A stretch of DNA of 64,000 nt. Source: DYFT01 sp041695085. Lineage in GTDB: Bacteria; Bacteroidota; Ignavibacteria; UBA10030. The position numbers were made by a program, and so were the translations under genes. Location: positions 1-64,000 of the forward strand of contig JBGFRO010000019.1 in the NCBI GenBank assembly GCA_041695085.1. The letters are read 5' to 3'. Shown one piece after another: positions 1-8,500 of this stretch; position 1 is the first letter of the stretch, and every line of letters starts with the position of its first letter. The notes below the pieces were generated by a model. The model saw only the letters and a program-made list of their open reading frames with translations, was not told the origin of the DNA and searched no databases.

Positions 1-131
1 GTGTTTCACTATTCGAAAAAACCCCGATAGATCAAGCATTTACACCTATCGAACCGCAAAATGTCAGTCTCTATCCCAGCAACCAATTGAATCTCTTTGA
101 CTTATAGTTGGACACTACTGATGTGCAACAA

Positions 132-1082
132 CTATTGATGAAGCGGCACACTGAGCGACAGTTTAGTCCCGCGACCGGGCGAAGACACTACAGTTAATGT
201 ACCGCCGAGCAAGCGGGCGCGCTCTTTCATTCCGATAATTCCTAAGGTATTGTTCGTTTGGATTGCATCTGGATCGAACCCCTTTCCCCTATCCTCAACT
301 GTCAGGAGGAGTCGACCGTTCTCCGTCCAAACCTCGACGGTTGCCTTTTTCTGGCCTGCATGCTTATAAACATTATTTAAGGATTCCTGCAGAATCCGAT
401 AGGCATTTGTGTCAATGACACTGGGAATGTCATGATTCTCAAACCGAAGAGAGGCTTTTACTTTGACCTTGGTGCCGAGCTCAAATTCAGAGATAAACGC
501 TTTGATTGCCTCCTTCAGGCCAAGGTCATCAATGACACGCGGTCGAATGAGGAACGAAAGAGCTCGCACCTGTTCCATTCCCTGTTGAGCGGCGTGAAGC
601 GCTCGATCAATAAGCTGTCCTTGTCGGTGCAGGACAGGCGCCTTCTTTGCCCGCTCGAGGTCGATGCAAATGGAGGTTAAAAACTGACCAAGCTCGTCGT
701 GGATCTCACGCGAAATCCGCTTGCGCTCTTCTTCTTGAGCTTCCATGAGCTGACCGGAGAGGTGATGCAGTTTCTCGTTCGCTTCCTGAAGCTGCCGTGT
801 TCGCTTCCTGACCTGAACGCGCAGGGCAAACACCCAGGCAAACGAGCCCAAGAGTACAACCATGGCGATCGCTCCGATTCGGTACGCGTCCGCCCGGGTT
901 ATTCCAACGGTTTCAATATCCAATTGGTCGCGCGGATAGATCTGGTAATATTCCTGCGTACGGAGGATCGAAATCATATTGCCCCAAAATACCGGTGACC
1001 ATGATCTCGTCTCCAATGGAGTAATCATCAAAATTGACCACCGGTCTATGGAAGTCCCGCACGAAGGCCGCAATGATTTCAT
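132..1082 (-). CDS. Sensor histidine kinase, C-terminal part of a frameshifted gene
   Basis: Reads as a NarL/DegS-type (HisKA_3) sensor kinase. A membrane helix near residues 70-90 (AIAMVVLLGSFAWVFALRV) is followed by a coiled coil, the dimerisation/phosphorylation box with ERKRISREIHDELGQ (phospho-His in REIHDE), and an HATPase_c domain with the N box around LQESLNNVYKHA and the G box DRGKGFD plus GIIGMKERARLLGG. The first ~45 residues are not kinase-like. From about QEYYQIYPRDQLDIE onward the sequence continues the OB-fold protein encoded in another frame just upstream, so the real gene is probably one ~490-residue protein from 1614 to 132 broken near 954. No response regulator gene is visible in the window. 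The kinase call is strong; the start is artificial. Confidence 0.85.
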   Translation of the reverse strand: MKSLRPSCGTSIDRWSILMITPLETRSWSPVFWGNMISILRTQEYYQIYPRDQLDIETVGITRADAYRIGAIAMVVLLGSFAWVFALRVQVRKRTRQLQEANEKLHHLSGQLMEAQEEERKRISREIHDELGQFLTSICIDLERAKKAPVLHRQGQLIDRALHAAQQGMEQVRALSFLIRPRVIDDLGLKEAIKAFISEFELGTKVKVKASLRFENHDIPSVIDTNAYRILQESLNNVYKHAGQKKATVEVWTENGRLLLTVEDRGKGFDPDAIQTNNTLGIIGMKERARLLGGTLTVVSSPGRGTKLSLSVPLHQ

Positions 1083-1614
1083 CGCTCTCCTCGGGGTGAC
1101 TCAAGAGGATGTACTGACCGCCGCGATTGACTCGCTTGTTGACAATTCTTCCCTGCACACGCACGAGCATGCCTTCGAACTTCTCGGAGTGCGCCTCTGA
1201 AACCGTAATAGGACGCGGCTCCGGCAGAACAGGATGCGTCTCAACAACTTCATACAGAATAACTCTCAGCTGTGTAAGACCATTGTACTGTCCGACAACA
1301 CCCGTTGCGATTACGCTGTCGCCAGTCTGAATCGGATCTGCCACCTGTTTGCTAAACAACTCGATGCCGGCTGACGCATCCTGGATGAACACGTGGAGAC
1401 GTTCACGGTGCAACACGCCTGTCCCAACATTTGCGCGACCCGCAATCGTAACCGTATCGCCAAGGCGGTCAGGGAGGAAGTCGTTATCCCGGTCAACGCG
1501 CACATTCGCTATGTGCTCGATCACCATGCGCCGTTGCTCCTGACTCTCAACTCCGCTTGATGTGCGAGGTTGCAACTGAGGGACGAGAAGGAAGGCGAGA
1601 AGGATGGTGATCAT
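913..1614 (-). CDS. Exported OB-fold domain, N-terminal part of the frameshifted sensor kinase gene
   Basis: Begins with a signal-peptide-like segment (MITILLAFLLVPQLQP). Two OB-fold-like units follow: residues ~40-110 (DTVTIAGRANVG ... GDSVIATGVVGQYNG) and ~130-225 (GMLVRVQGRIVNK ... GDEIMVTGILGQYDFDPPY). OB-fold ectodomains of this kind occur at the N terminus of some membrane histidine kinases in this phylum. The reading frame is lost after DPPYAG, at about position 954, where a single-base change joins it to the kinase frame as DPPYAG-EYYQIYPRD. Residues after that point (ILPDLSARPIGY) are out-of-frame read-through. It could be a real mutation or a sequencing error. Confidence 0.7.
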   Translation of the reverse strand: MITILLAFLLVPQLQPRTSSGVESQEQRRMVIEHIANVRVDRDNDFLPDRLGDTVTIAGRANVGTGVLHRERLHVFIQDASAGIELFSKQVADPIQTGDSVIATGVVGQYNGLTQLRVILYEVVETHPVLPEPRPITVSEAHSEKFEGMLVRVQGRIVNKRVNRGGQYILLSHPEESDEIIAAFVRDFHRPVVNFDDYSIGDEIMVTGILGQYDFDPPYAGILPDLSARPIGY

Positions 1615-1951
1615 AGAAGGCCGTTCTCAAGAAAAATCACTCCCTAAGCTACGTCCACCCGACAAGAAAAGCAAATATCGGCATCACACTTAGGTGAATG
1701 TGCAATGAGAACGCGACGGAGGGAGTTCGCTCGTTCATAACAACAGTTAAACGAAGGCCTGATATGACTGTCAAACCACCAACAACTACATCACACAACG
1801 AATCGGGCCGGACATGATCCTTGTCACAACAACGCCTTGGCAGCATAACATGATTCTCGAATTGTCTTTCTCCGATCGCTTTTGTAATATGTTGCCGTTG
1901 TTCTGAACGGTCTTCCAACACCACATCAATCAGCTGATCGAAGGAGCTACC
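1615..1951. other. Divergent intergenic region, no gene seen
   Basis: This 337 bp stretch separates the leftward OB-fold/kinase gene from the rightward BNR gene, so it should carry both promoters. Open frames through it do not look protein-like. A good ribosome binding site (AAGGAG, six bases before the ATG at 1952) closes the region. I see no terminator, RNA gene or clear operator. Confidence 0.5.
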
Positions 1952-3133
1952 ATGGGCGGCGTACGCGTACTCGTAGGAACGCGCAAAGGCGCGTTCATTC
2001 TTACATCCGACGGTAAGCGTAGACAGTGGCACGTCGAGGGCCCGCACTTTGCCGGGTGGGAGATTTATCACATGAAGGGTTCGCCCGCCGACCCGAACCG
2101 CATCTACGCCTCACAAACGTCCGGATGGTTTGGGCAAGTCATCCAGCGCTCGGACGACGGCGGCAAGACGTGGAATCCTCCGGGAACAAAACCCGAAGAC
2201 CTTGTCGGTCCGGATGGGATGCCCAAGGGTGCGAGCAACATGTTCGTGTATGATACATCGCCCACGACCGGCAAACCGCTCACCACACATCAGTGGTACG
2301 ACGGGACGCAGCATCCGTGGGAGTTCAAGCGCGTCTGGCATGTTGAGCCCTCGCACTCTGACCCAGACACGGTTTATGCGGGCGTGGAAGACGCTGCATT
2401 GTTTCGCTCCACCGACGGCGGGAAATCATGGCACGAGCTTGCCGGCTTGCGCGGCCATGGAACGGGTCCGCAATGGTCTCCCGGTGCCGGCGGCATGGGA
2501 CTCCACACAATCATTATCGATAGAAGCAATGAGAAGCGGATGTTTGTCGCTATCTCCGCAGCCGGCGTGTTTCGAACGGACGATGGCGGCGCTACGTGGA
2601 AGGCAGTCAACCGCGGGCTGAAGTCCGAATACATCCCCGTCCCCGACGCCGAGGTTGGCCACTGTGTCCACCGCATTGCTATGCATTCGGCGCGTCCGAA
2701 CGTGCTCTTTATGCAAAAGCATTGGGATGTGATGCGCACAGACAACGGCGGCGACTCGTGGCAGGAGATCAGCGGGAATCTGCCCACTGACTTCGGATTC
2801 GTGGTCGATGTGCACGCTCACGAACCGGAGACGATTTATGTTATTCCGATTAAGAGCGATTCCGAGCACTTCCCACCCGAAGGAAAATTGCGCGTCTATC
2901 GTAGCCGTACGGGGGGCAACGAATGGGAACCGCTCACGAACGGTCTTCCTCAAAAAGATTGCTACGTGAATGTCCTTCGTGATGCGATGGCTGTGGATAC
3001 GCTCGATCCGTGCGGAGTCTATTTCGGCACGACGGGCGGGCAAGTCTACGTGTCGCCGGATGGTGGGGACAACTGGCAGGCCATCGTGCATGATCTCCCC
3101 GCTGTCCTCTCGGTAGAGGTGCAAGTACTGTGA
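1952..3133 (+). CDS. BNR/Asp-box repeat beta-propeller protein (sialidase/VPS10-like fold)
   Basis: A 393-residue protein with at least six Asp-box motifs spread over its length: SDDGGKTW, STDGGKSW, RTDDGGATW, RTDNGGDSW, SRTGGNEW and SPDGGDNW. These mark blades of a sialidase/sortilin-type propeller. There is no signal peptide (MGGVRVLVGTRKGAF), so it is probably cytoplasmic. Sialidase Arg-triad residues cannot be assigned, and the annotation 'exo-alpha-sialidase' given to such proteins should not be taken as activity. A MoaD/ThiS-like gene lies downstream at 4169. From memory these two families are often adjacent; here a GxxExxY gene sits between them. The start is supported by an AAGGAG site. 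Confidence 0.85.
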   Translation: MGGVRVLVGTRKGAFILTSDGKRRQWHVEGPHFAGWEIYHMKGSPADPNRIYASQTSGWFGQVIQRSDDGGKTWNPPGTKPEDLVGPDGMPKGASNMFVYDTSPTTGKPLTTHQWYDGTQHPWEFKRVWHVEPSHSDPDTVYAGVEDAALFRSTDGGKSWHELAGLRGHGTGPQWSPGAGGMGLHTIIIDRSNEKRMFVAISAAGVFRTDDGGATWKAVNRGLKSEYIPVPDAEVGHCVHRIAMHSARPNVLFMQKHWDVMRTDNGGDSWQEISGNLPTDFGFVVDVHAHEPETIYVIPIKSDSEHFPPEGKLRVYRSRTGGNEWEPLTNGLPQKDCYVNVLRDAMAVDTLDPCGVYFGTTGGQVYVSPDGGDNWQAIVHDLPAVLSVEVQVL

Positions 3134-3147
3134 TGACGCCAAGAATA

Positions 3148-3252
3148 ACAGAAAAACGGCGGACAGAAAAATGAATGACAGAAAGATGAAAGAGGTTGAA
3201 TTTCGGTAGAAAAATGAAAGATATGAATCATTGGATTATGTGTTTTTCTGTC
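3148..3252. repeat. Left array of ACAGAAAAATG-type short repeats
   Basis: Between the BNR and GxxExxY genes the sequence carries several copies or near copies of ACAGAAAAATG in direct orientation (near 3148, 3163, 3178 and 3208) and one inverted copy (TTTTTCTGTC, 3243-3252). Inverted copies of the same word appear on the far side of the GxxExxY gene at 4117-4143, so the gene is bracketed by them. Confidence 0.6.
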
Positions 3253-3302
3253 CTGCGACCACTATGTTGTTGATAATGAAGGATGATACGAGGTAGGTCG
3301 GA

Positions 3303-4100
3303 ATGCCGATCGAAATCACTGAGAGCCTCCACCTTCTCGATCAAGAAGCATTCGGAAAAATTGCGTACGACGTTACGGAGAAAGCGTTTCAAATCCATAA
3401 CAAACTGGGGCGGTTCCTTGGGGAGGATCTGTACCGCCTGGAGATGGTTCATTTTCTTGGGTCACGCGCCGCCACCGAAGTAAAGATCGTGGTACGGTGG
3501 GAAGATTTTATGAAAACCTATTTGGTCGACCTAGTGGTGGACGGTGGGGCTCTTTTCGAATTGAAGGCTGTCGCTCATCTGAACGACGAACATCGTGCGC
3601 AACTTCTGAATTACTTGCTGCTTACAGGATGCCGTCACGGGAAGCTGCTCAACTTTCGACCGGAGCGCCTCGAGCATGAATTTGTGAATACCACACTCAC
3701 CCACGCCGACCGGATAAGTTTTGAGGTCGACGACTCTGCCTGGGATAATTCTGTGGAATCGGCATCTATGATCAGGAACCTCGTTGAGGGGATTCTACGG
3801 GACTGGGGTACTGGACTTGACGCACAGCTCTACGTCGACGCGCTAACACACTTTCTTGGAGGAGAGGAACAGGTCATCGGAAAGGTCCCTATTGTGAGTG
3901 AGGGTCGGTGTATTGGACACCAGCGTGTGCGGCGAGCGAATGCGGAATCGGTGTTAAAATGTACAACCTTTGCCGATTCGCTGGAGAGTTTTGAGTCCCA
4001 CGCACTGCGATTCCTCAATCTCACGAACCTGAAACGTATGTTTTGGATCAATATCTCTTTGAAAACTGTAAGATTGAAGACGCTGACGAAGCATGTTTAG
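3303..4100 (+). CDS. GxxExxY protein, PD-(D/E)XK nuclease-like superfamily
   Basis: The first ~125 residues match the GxxExxY family. The signature is degenerate in FLGEDLYRLEMVHFL, then come the nuclease-fold strands DLVVDGGALFELKAV (D and ExK of a PD-(D/E)XK site), a QLLNYLLLTG segment and GKLLNFRPERLEHEFV. The protein continues for ~140 residues (short members of the family end near 130) with a tail that includes ESHALRFLNLTNLKRMFWINI, a segment I associate with long GxxExxY versions. Function is unknown; the fold implies nucleic acid binding or cleavage. It lies between a BNR gene and a MoaD gene and is flanked by inverted arrays of an 11-base repeat, as if it were an inserted cassette. 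Confidence 0.8.
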   Translation: MPIEITESLHLLDQEAFGKIAYDVTEKAFQIHNKLGRFLGEDLYRLEMVHFLGSRAATEVKIVVRWEDFMKTYLVDLVVDGGALFELKAVAHLNDEHRAQLLNYLLLTGCRHGKLLNFRPERLEHEFVNTTLTHADRISFEVDDSAWDNSVESASMIRNLVEGILRDWGTGLDAQLYVDALTHFLGGEEQVIGKVPIVSEGRCIGHQRVRRANAESVLKCTTFADSLESFESHALRFLNLTNLKRMFWINISLKTVRLKTLTKHV

Positions 4101-4116
4101 CTTAGCATGGTAAACG

Positions 4117-4143
4117 CATTTTTCTGTCTCCCATTTTTCTGCC
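4117..4143. repeat. Right flank repeats, inverted relative to the left array
   Basis: CATTTTTCTGTC and CATTTTTCTGCC lie in tandem just after the GxxExxY stop. They are the reverse complement of the ACAGAAAAATG words at 3148-3216. Together the two arrays frame the GxxExxY gene. Confidence 0.6.
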
Positions 4144-4168
4144 AGATAACATCGGTTAGATCAGGGCT

Positions 4169-4465
4169 ATGATACGAGTCGTTCTTCCTTATCACCTTCG
4201 AGCTTTGGCACGCATAGGAGCCGAGGTTGAAGTAGAAGTCAACAGTCCCGTAACACCGCAATCCATCCTCGATGCCCTCGAAGCTCGCTACCCAATGCTT
4301 TGCGGGACGATTCGCGACCACGTCTCGAAACAACGCAGGCCGTTCCTCCGCTACTTTGCTTGCGCGCGGGATTTCTCACTTGACCCACCCGATGCGAAAC
4401 TCCCAGATGAAATCGCAGAGGGGAAAGAGCCGTTTATCGTCCTCGGTTCCATCGCTGGCGGCTAA
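4169..4465 (+). CDS. MoaD/ThiS family sulfur-carrier-like protein
   Basis: A 98-residue ubiquitin-fold protein. It opens with MIRVVLPYHLRALARI, has the central SILDALEARYPML helix typical of MoaD/ThiS proteins and ends exactly in GG (FIVLGSIAGG), the thiocarboxylation/adenylation tail. The family normally carries sulfur for molybdopterin or thiamine synthesis, but no moa or thi genes are nearby. The nearest same-strand functional neighbour is the BNR propeller gene, so this is more likely a special-purpose carrier or conjugated modifier working with that protein. The pairing is inferred. Confidence 0.8.
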   Translation: MIRVVLPYHLRALARIGAEVEVEVNSPVTPQSILDALEARYPMLCGTIRDHVSKQRRPFLRYFACARDFSLDPPDAKLPDEIAEGKEPFIVLGSIAGG

Positions 4466-4674
4466 CCGCTGACGATCTCTCGACATAGAGGACAAACTTC
4501 TCCGTGGTCCGTGACGAAGTCTTTCAACGCGCGGAAATATGATCTCCTCATCGTGGAACAAGTTGCACAAACGATCGTGGCAAAATTGAACAGGAGCAGG
4601 TAGGAGGGAAAGTGAGTTCCTTTCCTTGTTGCTCGCTTCTGCGACCTCGCCGTTCGTCTTCGGTCGGTCTCCGT

Positions 4675-7089
4675 TTACCATTCTTCGTCCCTCCCCTCGG
4701 TTTCTTCTTGTCTCCGTTCCTTGTCATTGTCGAATCGATTGAGGTTCAGGCGAAGAGTCAACATCACCATCGGCCACTCGCGGATCGATCGACTGAAGGT
4801 ATGGAACCCGGGCCCCGTTGAGGTCAATTCTTCGCGGTGAGCGTTGAGGATGTTGTTCAGGTGCAAGATCGCCGTCAGCCGTCTGTCGAGAAACTCTCGC
4901 TTGAGTGCAAGGTCGGTCACAACCGATTCGCGCTCGCGTCCTTGCGGAGAAACGGAAGGACTTTCATAGCGCGCGGAAAATTGGATTTGGGTTGTGCCGA
5001 GCGTCATCGTGTTGTTCAGGCGCAAACGCCAGTTGAAGCTTCTCCGTAAGAATGGCTCGCCGAAGAGTGTTCCCTCGATCCGGTAATCATACACATTTCC
5101 CACAATATTCACGTTCCAGTCGTTCCACGCATCGAAATTCACCAGAAACTCGGCACCGAGTGATTTGTCGCGACCGATATTCTCTGGTGTGCGCAGCGTT
5201 ACATTCTCCGAGTACACCTGCCGAACATCCTGAATCTTGTTTTGTGTCACCGTATAGTAGAGTTCTCCCGAAAGCGTCACCGAACCGATAAACGTTTGAG
5301 CGGCAAGCTCGTACGAGTCGATAAACTCAGGTAAAAGCGATGGATTGCCGCGACGGACGTTATTGGCATCGATCCATGTATCGAACGGCTCGGTCTGTCC
5401 CCCTCCCGGTCGGTCAATTCTTCGCGTATAACTTGCCATGAGCTGTTTCCCCTTTGCGAAGCGATAAGACGTGTGAAATGAAGGGAAGTAGTCCCATCGA
5501 TCGACAAGAAACGATTGTCCCGTTTTTGCGAGCGACGTCAGCCGCTTCGTGTATTCTCCCCGAAAACCGAACTGATAGCCGATGTTTCCCCATTCACCAG
5601 ACGTCAGCGCATACAAAGCATGTTCGTTCTCGTCGTACGTCACACGATGACTGAACTGCGGGTGATTCTCGTAGATTCCAAGGGTTGGGTTAAAGATGTG
5701 CAAGCCGGTGTTCTCTTCAGATTTCTCCGCCTCGCCTTGATAACCTGCTTCAAAGGTGAGGGAGGAGCTGAACGGATGAACATACTCGATTCGTGCCTCG
5801 AACTCACTTGAAGGTCCGTCTTCGGTGGTAATGCGCCCGCTGGCGCGTGTATTCTCCTGCAGAAGCTCGCTCAACGTCCGTTCATCAGAGTTATCCCATT
5901 CGTGTTGAAATGATGCCGTGAGAGCATGACGGTCGGAGGAAAACGTCTGCCGATAATCGAGGCCAAGCGAAGAAGAACTGCCACCGCGGGATCGGTCCGT
6001 CATGTTCGTGCGGTAGAGCCGTTGCGGGTTGGTATCAGTCCATTCTTCATGCGTGAGGTGGGCACGGTTTCCCCATTCTCTGTCACGATACTGCCCGCTC
6101 AAGGCGAGATGGGCACGGTCGGTCAAGTTAAGCTCGATGGCTCCCCTCACTCCGCCGAACCTCCTCCCTCTCTTTGAGTCGCCCGAAGAACGGATAAAAG
6201 ATGATCTCCCTTCATACAAGTAGCTACGGTCTTCACGCTCGGTTCCCGAAAACGAGCGGTTGTTATAGTTGAGGCCGAGCAGGAGATTGTAGGATGGTGT
6301 CTTGTACTGCGTGAGGAGGTCGCCGCCGTATTTGTCGTTCAGTCCGCCATTGACGTTCACCATCCCGCTGAAGCCGGCGGAGATATTCTTTTTGAGTTTG
6401 ATGTTGATAATGCCGGCCGTTCCCTCCGGATCGAATTTGGCCGAAGGATTAGTGATGATCTCGATGCTTTCGACCGACGTTGCGGGAATCTGCTGGAGCG
6501 CTTCTTGCGGATCCATGATCGTGGGTCTGCCGTCGATCAACACGGTGATGTTTCCCCTGCCGCGCAGGCTTACGTTGCCTTCCATATCGACGGAGATGGA
6601 TGGGACGTTTTGAAGGATGTCCACCACAGAGCCGGCGACAGCAGTGTTGAGATGTTCAGGGGTGATGACCTTTTTGTCGATTTGGTAGGTGAGGGGAGCA
6701 CGTTCGCCTTCTACGGTGACACTCTGCAAGAGAATTGCCGCCGGTGCGAGGAAGACGTCGTTGAGTTGGATGATTGGGTTGGTCTCCGTAATCTGAAGGT
6801 TGCCGATCTTATAACGTTCATAGCCGATGAAGGAGATAACAAGGTTGTAGCGGCCGACGGGAATGCTGCCGAGTTCAAAATAGCCGCCGGCGTCTGTAAC
6901 GGTGCCCGTGACCTGAGAGCTATCGATGGCATGGAGCAGGACGATGTTGGCATATTCCATCGGTCGCTTGGAGACAGAGTCGATAACCTTGCCGGAGATT
7001 CTTCCAGGGTTGTATATCGACTGAGCGAGACTTATCGTAGCAGCCGAGATGATACACAGGATCAAGCTGGAGATTCTTTTTGTCATCAT
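4675..7089 (-). CDS. TonB-dependent outer membrane receptor (OMP_b-brl_3 type)
   Basis: An 804-residue outer membrane protein. Signal peptide at residues 1-22 (LILCIISAATISLAQ), carboxypeptidase-regulatory-like domain at ~30-110 (GKVIDSVSKRPMEYANIVL), TonB plug at ~125-235 (NVPSISVDMEGNVSLRGRGN, VESIEIITNPSAKFDPEG) and a 22-strand-type barrel with the family's CHU-like outer membrane barrel signature (YNLLLGLNYNNRSF). The C terminus is polar (EETEGRDEEW) rather than ending in the usual aromatic residue. The ligand is unknown; relatives take up peptides, metals or glycans. It stands alone on its strand with a GAGGGAGGG ribosome site before ATGATG. Two start codons (7089 and 7086) are possible. 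Confidence 0.88.
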   Translation of the reverse strand: MMTKRISSLILCIISAATISLAQSIYNPGRISGKVIDSVSKRPMEYANIVLLHAIDSSQVTGTVTDAGGYFELGSIPVGRYNLVISFIGYERYKIGNLQITETNPIIQLNDVFLAPAAILLQSVTVEGERAPLTYQIDKKVITPEHLNTAVAGSVVDILQNVPSISVDMEGNVSLRGRGNITVLIDGRPTIMDPQEALQQIPATSVESIEIITNPSAKFDPEGTAGIINIKLKKNISAGFSGMVNVNGGLNDKYGGDLLTQYKTPSYNLLLGLNYNNRSFSGTEREDRSYLYEGRSSFIRSSGDSKRGRRFGGVRGAIELNLTDRAHLALSGQYRDREWGNRAHLTHEEWTDTNPQRLYRTNMTDRSRGGSSSSLGLDYRQTFSSDRHALTASFQHEWDNSDERTLSELLQENTRASGRITTEDGPSSEFEARIEYVHPFSSSLTFEAGYQGEAEKSEENTGLHIFNPTLGIYENHPQFSHRVTYDENEHALYALTSGEWGNIGYQFGFRGEYTKRLTSLAKTGQSFLVDRWDYFPSFHTSYRFAKGKQLMASYTRRIDRPGGGQTEPFDTWIDANNVRRGNPSLLPEFIDSYELAAQTFIGSVTLSGELYYTVTQNKIQDVRQVYSENVTLRTPENIGRDKSLGAEFLVNFDAWNDWNVNIVGNVYDYRIEGTLFGEPFLRRSFNWRLRLNNTMTLGTTQIQFSARYESPSVSPQGRERESVVTDLALKREFLDRRLTAILHLNNILNAHREELTSTGPGFHTFSRSIREWPMVMLTLRLNLNRFDNDKERRQEETEGRDEEW

Positions 7090-7524
7090 TCCCTCCCTCT
7101 CTGACGCGGTTGTTTTTCAACAACCGTAGGTGTGTTTCGGGCCTATGCGGTGATCAGTCGAGTCGAGAGTAATAACGGGAGAAGGGAAGAAAAGTCGCGG
7201 AAGCTCAGCATCTCCAACCTCTTGCGAGGTTTCCACGGCCGGATGAACCATTCCGCGTCGATCCCGATGGCCTCGAACATCATCAGAAACCCAGTGAGGA
7301 CATAACTCGATTTGGCACGAACCTTTTCGTTAGGTAATTTTGTTCAGTAATGTTGCATCTCCTATGATAAGGAAGATGGTACATCCTAAAGGTTTATGTC
7401 GAGGCTCAAGTGTATAGAGGACCCATCTTCTCGCAAGCCGAGTTAGGCAGTCACGAAAAGCCACTTCGTGATACCTTGGCAAACAGACCATGGTGGCAAC
7501 TAGACAACTAGAAAGGAGACAGAA
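7090..7524. other. Divergent intergenic region with a small hairpin
   Basis: This 435 bp gap separates the leftward receptor from the rightward thioredoxin gene. A perfect 8 bp hairpin (CGGTTGTT-TTTC-AACAACCG, 7107-7126) lies in the receptor's 5' leader. On the minus strand a frame from about 7330 to 7148 reads as protein-like residues (for example IGIDAEWFIRPWKPRKRL) but has no good start or ribosome site. It may be a gene remnant or chance; I do not call it. Confidence 0.4.
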
Positions 7525-7968
7525 ATGAAATCAAGAATGCAAGGTCAGGTTATCGCCCTCTTGGTTATTTTGGCCTTGAGTACAGGATGGGCTGGGGCAC
7601 AAAAGAAAAAGGTAAGTCCAGACGAAGCTCCGGCAGTGATCGCGGTCAAGTTCCACGCAGACTGGTGTGGATTCTGCAAGTCTATGGGCAGCGTCTTCGA
7701 AGAGTTACAGGCCAAATTTGATACACAGCCGGTCCTCTTCATCACTCTGGATCACACCCGTGAATTCAATCGAAAGCAATCCGCATACTTGGCTCAAAGC
7801 CTTGGCCTGAACAAAGTATGGGCCGAACATGGTTACAAGACAGGATTTATTTTGCTCATCGACGGAAAAAGCCGTGAAGTTCTCGCAACACTGACACACC
7901 AGCAGAACTTGAAGGAGATGGGTGCTTCGTTGCTCGAGGCAGTCAAGAAGGGATCGACAAAGCCGTAA
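7525..7968 (+). CDS. Exported thioredoxin-fold protein (WCGFC)
   Basis: A 147-residue protein with a Sec signal peptide (residues 1-25, VIALLVILALSTGWAGAQ) and a thioredoxin domain with the active site DWCGFC (residues ~49-54) after VIAVKFHA. The typical cis-proline is not obvious near YKTGFILLID, where a TGF replaces the usual P-T/V, so redox specificity is uncertain. It is probably a periplasmic disulfide reductase or oxidase. It is monocistronic, with an excellent ribosome site (AGAAAGGAGACAGAAATG). Downstream lie only gene fragments. Confidence 0.82.
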   Translation: MKSRMQGQVIALLVILALSTGWAGAQKKKVSPDEAPAVIAVKFHADWCGFCKSMGSVFEELQAKFDTQPVLFITLDHTREFNRKQSAYLAQSLGLNKVWAEHGYKTGFILLIDGKSREVLATLTHQQNLKEMGASLLEAVKKGSTKP

Positions 7969-8068
7969 AATCAACCCAAACTGCTGAAGAACGGTTCGCG
8001 GCCGACACGCTTCGTGTGCGACTGAAGCCGGATGTTCGCGCGCATCAAGCGCAAGCTCGCGGAGCAAA

Positions 8069-8209
8069 GAAGATGTCAACGTCTGCTATTGCTTTGACTG
8101 GTCGCGCGTCCGGATTCGGGAAGAGATTGCAGCAACAGGGAAATCCACAGCAGCTCAGCAGATCACAGATGTGAGTGCCGTTGTAAAGAAATTGCTTTTC
8201 AAAACCTGA
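8069..8209 (+). pseudogene. Fragment of an iron-sulfur metallochaperone (CopZ-like, Cys-x-Cys-Phe)
   Basis: The frame EDVNVCYCFDWSRVRIREEI followed by AATGKSTAAQQI resembles the C-terminal part of the putative iron-sulfur-binding metallochaperone/CopZ_N family, where a CYCFG(W/V) motif precedes a helix and an RTG-S linker. There is no start, the upstream metal-binding half is missing, and the last cysteine-rich segment of the family is replaced by LLFKT and a stop. I read it as a decayed remnant, not a gene. Confidence 0.45.
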
Positions 8210-8297
8210 CCCATTTGTCGCCTAACCGACAATATCCATCTTCTCTCTCCTATATCTTGGTTGAGCGACGCAGAGTCAATTCTCGCGTCAGCTCATT

Positions 8298-8480
8298 ATG
8301 TTCTTGCGACTCAATCTCTCAACCAAAATCCTTGTTGCCCTGCTGCCGTTGTTTCTCCTTGCTGTGGTGCTCAGCGTCTATCTGACTCACCGCTACCAGG
8401 GGAAACAGGCGCTGGAGCAGATGCAAAACGCGGCGCTTGCACAAGCGACGATCATCAAAGAATCGCTCGTTCATCAGACT
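8298..8480 (+). pseudogene. Truncated N terminus of a membrane sensor protein
   Basis: Starts MFLRLNLSTKILVALLPLFL with one membrane helix, then TIIKESLVHQ, the opening of a periplasmic sensing domain as in HAMP-containing histidine kinases or chemoreceptors. Homology stops near 8480, a few bases before the stop codon of the leftward MtrA-like gene. The rest of the gene is absent, so the segment looks cut by a rearrangement whose breakpoint is close to the edge of the 462 bp repeat. Confidence 0.5.
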
Positions 8481-8500
8481 TGCTTTCGCCTACCCGTCTA

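Noticed and set aside
913..1082. Programmed ribosomal frameshift joining the OB-fold and kinase parts
   Set aside because: No slippery heptamer or downstream pseudoknot seen at the junction. A plain indel is simpler.
1649..2071. A 140-residue minus-strand frame over the BNR gene start
   Set aside because: It runs antisense through the BNR start and its ribosome site, and the residues look like a shadow.
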